DNA of 64,000 nucleotides, taken from positions 1 to 64,000 of the forward strand of contig NZ_AMXD01000004.1 of NCBI RefSeq assembly GCF_000310185.1, given 5' to 3'. Positions 58,027 through 64,000 of the stretch are shown here, piece after piece. The DNA is from Thauera aminoaromatica S2. GTDB taxonomy: Bacteria > Pseudomonadota > Gammaproteobacteria > Burkholderiales > Rhodocyclaceae. The notes beneath the pieces were generated by a model, which was given only the letters and a program-made list of their open reading frames with translations, did no database searches and had not been told where the DNA came from. The position numbers and the translations under genes were made by a program. The number at the start of each line of letters is the position of its first letter. The first letter of the stretch is position 1.

Positions 58027-61000
58027 ACGCTGCCCCCACGCTGTCATGCGATACCCCCGCGGCCTTGTACCGCCGGACCACTCCGGCGCGGCGGCAACCG
58101 ATGCGCAGCTCGTCCGCATGCCTGCAGCCGCCAGCCGGTCCGCTGCACCATGCGATGCGGGCGGGTGCCGCACTGCTGGCGGCGCTCTGTATCACGGCGC
58201 TCCCCGGGGTAGCGGCCGAGACCTCGGCGGCGCAATCCGGCGCCGCGGATCACGGCATCCAGCAGAGCGGGTGCGGAATCACGATGAGCTGTGCACCGGA
58301 CTCTGCGCAGGACGGCCCCTCGGCGCCAGAGCCCCCCGCAGCGGGGCAATGCGTCTCCAACAACGCGGGCAACCCCTGCGGCAGCGCCAGCGGCCCGGCC
58401 AGCCAGGGTTCCACCACCGGCCAGGACGTCGGCGCGGGAAACCCGATCGACGTCCTCTCGGGCAACAAGTACCAACAGGAGGTCGATCTTCCGGCGCTGC
58501 CAGGCATCCTCGGCCTCGAGATCGTCCGCCACTACAACAGCCGACGTGCGCGCCCGGGCGACATCGGGGCGCTCGGCAGCGGCTGGAGACTGTCCTACGA
58601 AACGCGCCTGAACATCCGCGACGATCGCCTCGAAATCCTCCAGGCCGACGGCGCGCGGGTAATCTTCGCGCGCCGGCCCGGTGAGCCGCAGCGCTGCGCC
58701 AGCCGCGACCCCAGCCGCGGCGAGATCCTGCTCCGGCACCGCCCCGGCGGCGGCGACGAATATCTCTGGCGCTGGCCCGACGGCCGCAGCCTGCTGTTCG
58801 ACAGCGCCGGCCACCTGGTGCAGATCCTCGTTGCGAGCGGCGAGTTCGTCTCACTGCGCCACGATGCCGCCGGCCGGCTGCTGCAGGTCACCGACCCGCA
58901 GGGCCGCAGCCTGCAAGTTCACTACCACGCGCCCGGCAGCGGCATCGACGGCATCACCCACATCGACAGTCCGCTCGGACGCTTCTCGTATGCGCAGGAA
59001 CGCGTCGCGCTTCCCGCGCGGACGGACGCAGGCACGCAGCCTGGGCGCTCCGTCCACGCTCCGCAACGCCCGGGCTCTGCCGGCCCGAGCCGCCCCCTGC
59101 AGCGCGGCGCTCCCGCCGGAAAGGCCGCTGCACCCGCGGTCACCGCGGCGCGCCTGCTCCGTGTCGACTACCCCGGCGCACCGGCTGCGCAGACCGGCGG
59201 AGCCGCCGCGCGCGAATATCACTACGAGGACCCGCGCCATCCGGTCGCGCTCACCGGCATCAGCGTGCTCGCGCGTCAGCCCGCAGGCCCGCCCGTGCCC
59301 GAACGCATCGCCAGCTACGCCTACGACCACGCCGGGCGCGGCATCCGCTCGGTGCGTGGCGCGCTGCCGGCAGGCGGTGAAAGCGGCCCCGAGGACGTGC
59401 GCCTCGACTATCCCGAACGCGGCCGCAGCGTGCTCACCAACAGCCTCGGCCAGCGCACCACCTACCTTGGCGCGGTGATCGCCGGCCAGCGCCGCCTGCT
59501 CGAAGCGCGCGGCCCGGGCTGCGCGCGCTGCGGCCCCACCGACGTCCGCTACCGCTACACGCCCGACGGCCGACTGAGCGCCATCACGACCCTGGACGCC
59601 GAGGGCAGGCCGCGCCTTTCCACCCAGCACCGTTTCGACGCCCGCGGGCGCCTCGCCGAGACCCTCGGTGCCGATCTCTCCGGCGCCCGGCCGCGCCTGC
59701 TCGACCGCACGCGCTACGAATATCCCGACACGCCGGCAACCACGCTCGCCGACACGGACCGTGCAGCGCAACGCACCGAGCCCGCCGCGACGACGCCTCC
59801 GCGCGCGATCATCCGCCCGAGCGTCGTCCCCGGCCGCGAGCACCGCATCGAGCTGCGCTACAACGCGACCGGCCAGCCCATCGAACTGCGCGAGTCCGGT
59901 TTCAGCCCGATCGACGCCGAAGGCCGGCCGGATCCCGTACCGATCGAACGCCGCGTCACCTGGCGCTACGCCACGATCAACGGTCGCAGCGTGCTTGCCG
60001 AGCTCGACGGCCCGCTCCCCGACGGAGCGGACGCCAGCCCGCTCGACAGCGACCTCGTCCGCCTGCACTGGGACGAACGCGGCAGCTTCATTCGCGCGCT
60101 GGAAGGTCCCGGCGGCCAGCGCAGCGAGATCGAATCCGATCCGGCCACCGGCCTGCCGCGGCGGGTGCGCGATGCCGAAGGTCACGAGACCCACTTGCGC
60201 CACGACTCCGCCGGCCAGCTGATCCGGTGGCGCAGCCGCAGCGCGGGTGAGGCGGCAGATCGCATCCACGCTGCCGAATACGATGCCCTCGGCCAACTCG
60301 TCGAGCTGCGCTCCGGAGAGGATGAAGAGCGCCTGCATCCGCGCTGGCGGCGCGCCTTCGATGCCGCCGGCCGCCTGCAGTGGCACGCCGACGCGCTCGG
60401 CATCCTGCGGACCTGGGCCTACGACCACGAGAGCCGCGTCGTCGAGACCGGGCTGCGCAGCGCCAGCCGGCTGCTGCGGCGCCGCTGGCGTTACGACGAG
60501 CACGGACGCCTCGCCGCGATCGACGACGACACCGGCTTCACCCGCAGCCTGCGCCACGACGTCGCAGGCCGGATCGTCGGCCTCCTGGACAGTCACGGTC
60601 GCGAGCTGCTGCCGCCCGCGCGCCACCCCGACGGCGGATCCGCGCCGGCAGCACCCCCTGCCCACCCACGCATCCTGAAGGACGACTTCGGACGCCCCGT
60701 CCTCGAACGCAGTCCCGACGCCGGAGCGCGCTGGCGCAGTTTCGATGCCGCGGGGCGCCTTGTCGCCATGGGCGACGCCCTCGGCCACCGCGCGCGCTAC
60801 ACCTGGGACCCGCGCGGCCGCATCCTCGCCCAGGAGATCACCGACGGGCGCAACGGCAGCACCGAGACCACCCGCTGGCGCTACGACGGCTCCCGCCTGC
60901 TCGAAGTCGATCACCCCAATGGGCGCGAACGCTACGAGTACGACCAGCGCGGCTTGCGCAGCGCGCGCATCGTGAGCCTGAAGCGCGACGGCGGCGAGCT

Positions 61001-63842
61001 CGTCGTGGTCACGCGCTACGAGTACGACGCCGAGAGGCATCTTGTCGCCACCACCCTGCCTGACGGCAGTCGCCTGCGCTACGAGCGCAACGGCCAGGGC
61101 CAGGTCGTCGCGCTGAAGCGCCAGCCGGTGGCCACGCCCTGGCTGCGCGCGCTGGCGCGCGAACAGGTCATCGCCAGCGCGTTCCAGCGCGATCTCTTCG
61201 GCCTGCGTGGCTTCCGGGCCGGCAACGGCATGCGTACGTTGCACGAGCGCACGCGCACCGGCACCTTGGTCCGCGTCGTTCATCTGCGCGCCGACGAGCG
61301 CGGCGCACCGGTCCGTAATGCACGTGCGCTGCTGCCGATCGCACTTGGCCAGCCCCTGGCCACGCGCATCGAACGCTTGTTCGGCATTTCCGCGGCCCAC
61401 GCCGCGCAGGCAAACACCGATGCGGACGTCACCCAGCCGGTGGAGGCAGCAGATGGCCAAGCCCTCGAAGGTGCGTTACCACGGCTGCAGGAGACTGTCG
61501 CGTCCGCCGACGCCATCCTGCTCGACTACCAGTACGTCTGGGACCCGGAAGGCAACCTCCTGCACGCGCGCCGGCGCGAGCCCGGAGGCCCGCTGCCCTC
61601 GACGCGCCGCAGCCAGGCCTACGACCTTCGCAACCAGCTCGTGGCCAGCGTCGAATGGCGGGACGACGGCGACGTGCTGGCCGAAACCGCCGTGTGGCGT
61701 TACGCCTACGATCGCCACCAGCGCCGCGTCCTTGCCCAGGAAGGCGCCGTGTCGCAGCAGGAGCTCGCCGGCCACACCCGCCCGACCCACTTCGCACCGG
61801 GCAGCCACCGTGCCTTGTCCTCGAGCCCACGCGCAGCGAACGTGCCGGCGCGGGCCGCCGCGAGCCGACCGCACGAGGCCGCCACGCCCGGTCACCACGA
61901 CGCCAGCGGCCAGCCCGAACGCTTCGGCGCGCGCAGCCTGCGATGGGACGCACTCGGCCGCCTGGTCGAGGTGCACGCAGGCGATCGCAGCATCGCCCGC
62001 TACGCCTACGACCACCGCGGCCTGCGCATCGAGCGCACGCGCTTCGATCCCGCAATGGTCGCGCCCACCACGACCCACACCGTGTACGACGACGCCCGCC
62101 AACCCCTCGCAGAGCTGGACGCCGACGGCAGATTGATCCGCCAGTATCTGTGGCTCGCCGACCTGCCCCTCGCCGTGCTCGACACTCCGGCGCGCCCCGA
62201 CAGCACAACCGACTCCGCGCGACGCATCCTCGCAGACCTCGGCCGCATCGCGCAAAGCTGGCTCGCCCCGCAGGCCGGCCTCGCCTGGCTGCACACCAAC
62301 CACCTCGGCGCCCCCGAACTGGCCACCGACGCCGACGGCGAGCCGCTCTGGCGCGCGCGCCACGCCCCCTTCGGCGCCGCGACGGTCACCACCTCGCCCC
62401 GGCGTCCCGACTTCACCCTCGACCTGCGCCTGCCCGGCCAGGTCTTCGACGCCGAAACCGGCCTGCACTACAACCGCCGCCGCTACTACGCGCCGACCCT
62501 GGGCCAATACCTCACCCCCGACCCGCTCGGTACGCCGGACGGGCCGAACCCGTATGCGTATGCGGCTTTCAATCCGCTGCGGAACGTGGATCCGGATGGG
62601 CTGGTGCTGTTCGCGTTCGATGGGACGGGGAACAGCGACGACCTCAACGACCCGGCGATGGCGGGCAGCGGATTCAGCAATGTGGTGTATTTCTTTGACG
62701 CTTACACTGCCACCAAGCGCTATGTCAGTGGCGTCGGCACCGTGCATCACGACATCGACTACGGCGACATCCGCCCGGAAGACCACGCGACCGGCCGTCT
62801 GCTGTGGTGGCTGACACCGGGCGATCCGGTCCATGTGAACGACATGGGCGGCAACTACTCGGGGCCGGCACGGATCGGGCGGATGAGCCAATACCTGGAC
62901 GACGAGGCCGAGCTCTTCAGTGACGACCGGGTAATGGACATCGACATCGTCGGCTTCAGCCGCGGCGCGGCCCAGGCGCGCGAGTTCGCCAACCGGATCG
63001 TCGCGAAGACGGTTCGCCATGAGGGCCAGGACTACTACCGCTACACGAACCGCCGCGGAGACTCTGCCTGTCAGGCGGTCGATTTCCGCTTCATGGGGCT
63101 CTTCGACACCGTGCTATCGACCAATTTCAGCGGCGAAGCGTATCGCCTCGGGATCCCGGAGGTCTTCGCCCATGTCGCGCAGGCGGTCGCGCTCAACGAG
63201 CACCGCTCGGACTCGATCACGGAGTTCGCCTATCGCAACCCGAAGCCGCACCGCATGCACTGGGGCGGCTTTCCGCTCGAGTCGATCGGCGCCAGCAGCG
63301 CTGCGCCCGGTCGCATCCGCATCGAGAAGGGTTTCATCGGCGCCCATGCGGACATCGGCGGGGGCTATCCCGACGCCGAGCAAGGCCTCTCGCGCGTCGC
63401 CCTCGATTGGATGGTCCGGCAGGCAGAGCTAGCAGGCGTCGACATGAAGGAGACTCCACGGATTCCGCGGGAGGATGTGCCCCTGCACGACCAGAGCAAT
63501 GTGATCGAGATCGGCAACCCGCAACACAGCATCGTTCCACGCCCGACCGGGAACGGCGATCTGCCCCGGATCGATTACGTCTTCCCCGAGGACCGCGCGG
63601 TCAACGGCGCGGTGGCCGGAGATCGCCAGCGCCGCATGGCGTTCGACAACGGCAGCCTCACCCACGCCGACACCCTGCGCTACATCACCTGGCTCCCGCG
63701 CGACGCCACAAGGCGCGGCGACGGCTCCGCGCTCGACCCGCGCCGTCTCGGCGACGTCACCGGCACGGTGGATATGGCGAGCTACCTCGCCTGGCTCGGG
63801 CAGCCCGAGAACGGCTACACGACGACAAATGGAGGATTCTGA
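58020..63842 (+). CDS. Sec-exported RHS/YD-repeat polymorphic toxin with C-terminal Tle1-like (DUF2235) lipase domain
   Basis: Up to 1940 residues. The start is a GTG at 58020 with GGAGGAGGAA upstream, overlapping the tadE stop; the signal peptide itself starts at an inner ATG (58155, RAGAALLAALCITALPGVAA), an alternative start. The RHS-proximal motif NPIDVLSGNKYQQEVDLPAL (DUF6531 type) is followed by many YD repeats and the shell-closing core YNRRRYYAPTLGQYLTPDPL. After DPDGL (residues 1524-1528) an unrelated roughly 412-residue tip begins with FAFDGTGNSDD. It carries a lipase elbow GFSRG with Ser1647 and GAHADIGGGYPD with His1776 and Asp1778, as in T6SS Tle1 phospholipases. Codon use changes sharply near 62530. 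There is no PAAR domain. Substrate and export route are inferred. Confidence 0.9.
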   Translation: MLNAAPTLSCDTPAALYRRTTPARRQPMRSSSACLQPPAGPLHHAMRAGAALLAALCITALPGVAAETSAAQSGAADHGIQQSGCGITMSCAPDSAQDGPSAPEPPAAGQCVSNNAGNPCGSASGPASQGSTTGQDVGAGNPIDVLSGNKYQQEVDLPALPGILGLEIVRHYNSRRARPGDIGALGSGWRLSYETRLNIRDDRLEILQADGARVIFARRPGEPQRCASRDPSRGEILLRHRPGGGDEYLWRWPDGRSLLFDSAGHLVQILVASGEFVSLRHDAAGRLLQVTDPQGRSLQVHYHAPGSGIDGITHIDSPLGRFSYAQERVALPARTDAGTQPGRSVHAPQRPGSAGPSRPLQRGAPAGKAAAPAVTAARLLRVDYPGAPAAQTGGAAAREYHYEDPRHPVALTGISVLARQPAGPPVPERIASYAYDHAGRGIRSVRGALPAGGESGPEDVRLDYPERGRSVLTNSLGQRTTYLGAVIAGQRRLLEARGPGCARCGPTDVRYRYTPDGRLSAITTLDAEGRPRLSTQHRFDARGRLAETLGADLSGARPRLLDRTRYEYPDTPATTLADTDRAAQRTEPAATTPPRAIIRPSVVPGREHRIELRYNATGQPIELRESGFSPIDAEGRPDPVPIERRVTWRYATINGRSVLAELDGPLPDGADASPLDSDLVRLHWDERGSFIRALEGPGGQRSEIESDPATGLPRRVRDAEGHETHLRHDSAGQLIRWRSRSAGEAADRIHAAEYDALGQLVELRSGEDEERLHPRWRRAFDAAGRLQWHADALGILRTWAYDHESRVVETGLRSASRLLRRRWRYDEHGRLAAIDDDTGFTRSLRHDVAGRIVGLLDSHGRELLPPARHPDGGSAPAAPPAHPRILKDDFGRPVLERSPDAGARWRSFDAAGRLVAMGDALGHRARYTWDPRGRILAQEITDGRNGSTETTRWRYDGSRLLEVDHPNGRERYEYDQRGLRSARIVSLKRDGGELVVVTRYEYDAERHLVATTLPDGSRLRYERNGQGQVVALKRQPVATPWLRALAREQVIASAFQRDLFGLRGFRAGNGMRTLHERTRTGTLVRVVHLRADERGAPVRNARALLPIALGQPLATRIERLFGISAAHAAQANTDADVTQPVEAADGQALEGALPRLQETVASADAILLDYQYVWDPEGNLLHARRREPGGPLPSTRRSQAYDLRNQLVASVEWRDDGDVLAETAVWRYAYDRHQRRVLAQEGAVSQQELAGHTRPTHFAPGSHRALSSSPRAANVPARAAASRPHEAATPGHHDASGQPERFGARSLRWDALGRLVEVHAGDRSIARYAYDHRGLRIERTRFDPAMVAPTTTHTVYDDARQPLAELDADGRLIRQYLWLADLPLAVLDTPARPDSTTDSARRILADLGRIAQSWLAPQAGLAWLHTNHLGAPELATDADGEPLWRARHAPFGAATVTTSPRRPDFTLDLRLPGQVFDAETGLHYNRRRYYAPTLGQYLTPDPLGTPDGPNPYAYAAFNPLRNVDPDGLVLFAFDGTGNSDDLNDPAMAGSGFSNVVYFFDAYTATKRYVSGVGTVHHDIDYGDIRPEDHATGRLLWWLTPGDPVHVNDMGGNYSGPARIGRMSQYLDDEAELFSDDRVMDIDIVGFSRGAAQAREFANRIVAKTVRHEGQDYYRYTNRRGDSACQAVDFRFMGLFDTVLSTNFSGEAYRLGIPEVFAHVAQAVALNEHRSDSITEFAYRNPKPHRMHWGGFPLESIGASSAAPGRIRIEKGFIGAHADIGGGYPDAEQGLSRVALDWMVRQAELAGVDMKETPRIPREDVPLHDQSNVIEIGNPQHSIVPRPTGNGDLPRIDYVFPEDRAVNGAVAGDRQRRMAFDNGSLTHADTLRYITWLPRDATRRGDGSALDPRRLGDVTGTVDMASYLAWLGQPENGYTTTNGGF

Positions 63843-64000
63843 TGCGACGACGCTTCCTGATCCGGCTCGCGGTGGCGGCCCTCGGCACGCACCTTATGGC
63901 GGCCTGTCGCGTGACCCCGCCGGCAGCCCCGCCCACCCCGCTCACCGAATCCCAGGCGCGCTACCTGGAGAGCCGGCAGCGCATGCTGCAACGCTTCGGC
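63842..64000 (+). CDS. Lipoprotein following the RHS toxin, candidate immunity protein, 3' end outside window
   Basis: 53 visible codons. A basic start (MRRRFLIRLA), hydrophobic core and a lipobox-like LMAAC with Cys22 indicate a lipoprotein; the following TPPAAPPTP is a typical tether. The ATG overlaps the toxin stop (TGATG), so it is translationally coupled. Tle1 lipase effectors are usually neutralised by periplasmic lipoproteins, so this is the expected immunity protein. The rest of the gene lies beyond the window. Confidence 0.75.
   Translation, partial: MRRRFLIRLAVAALGTHLMAACRVTPPAAPPTPLTESQARYLESRQRMLQRFG

Noticed and set aside
58851-61460. 869-codon open frame on the minus strand opposite the RHS repeats
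   Set aside because: Shadow; repetitive because the RHS repeats are repetitive.

Overview
The window is a GC-rich (roughly two thirds G+C by eye), densely coded bacterial chromosome segment. The gene families (DUF2863, DUF3579, DUF2788, a PEP synthetase regulatory protein, a PEP-CTERM protein, an acs-linked SSS/histidine kinase and an FNR-type site) together with codon use point to a betaproteobacterium of the Rhodocyclales/Zoogloeaceae type (Thauera or Azoarcus relatives). That placement is inferred from gene content, not from a marker phylogeny. No rRNA, tRNA, CRISPR array, prophage or insertion sequence was recognised.

Layout. (1) 1-8.9 kb, minus strand: an acetate-type module with acetyl-CoA synthetase, a small membrane protein, a CrbS/MxtR-like symporter-kinase fusion, a receiver-only response regulator, an unusual degenerate-kinase/DnaQ-exonuclease fusion and a Na+/solute symporter that runs off the left edge. 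(2) 9-23.5 kb: central metabolism and housekeeping, with class I fumarase, a large GAF/PAS/GGDEF/EAL protein, ppsA and its divergent regulator, DUF2863, msrB, a thiolase, a CobD/AmpE-like protein, a CoA-pyrophosphatase-type Nudix protein and a retropepsin-like protease. (3) 23.7-30.6 kb, plus strand: a compact type IV pilus operon, pilE-fimT-pilV-pilW-pilX-pilY1, closed by a strong terminator. (4) 30.6-40 kb: a PEP-CTERM exported protein, a YjfB-like peptide, an arginine operon argD-argF-argG-DUF2788-ppnP-yajQ on the minus strand, then DUF3579, rpsT and murJ. (5) 40-47.6 kb: a LysR regulator divergent from ferredoxin-NADP reductase, a GGDEF/EAL protein behind a perfect FNR-type box, glutathione peroxidase, a VapBC pair and ettA. 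(6) 47.7-64 kb, plus strand: a Flp/Tad pilus operon from a well-formed promoter through flp, tadG/tadE-like genes, cpaB, cpaC, cpaF, tadB, tadC, a DUF192 gene and tadE. Without a break it continues into a 1940-residue RHS/YD-repeat protein whose C-terminus is a Tle1-like (DUF2235) lipase, and then a lipoprotein gene cut by the right edge.

The most unusual part is the end of that operon: a Sec-exported RHS polymorphic toxin with a phospholipase-like tip and a probable lipoprotein immunity gene, joined by overlapping start and stop codons to a Tad pilus cluster that lacks cpaE/tadZ, tadD and a prepilin peptidase in this window. A family of short REP-type hairpins (GCGAC-GCAA-GTCGC core) is scattered between genes, including a three-copy 38-bp tandem array and a perfect 23-bp inverted pair between the convergent murJ and lysR genes. 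Oxygen-linked control of cyclic-di-GMP is suggested by the FNR-type promoter at 41.95 kb. Very long open frames exist on the strand opposite most real genes; they are high-GC shadows and are left out.
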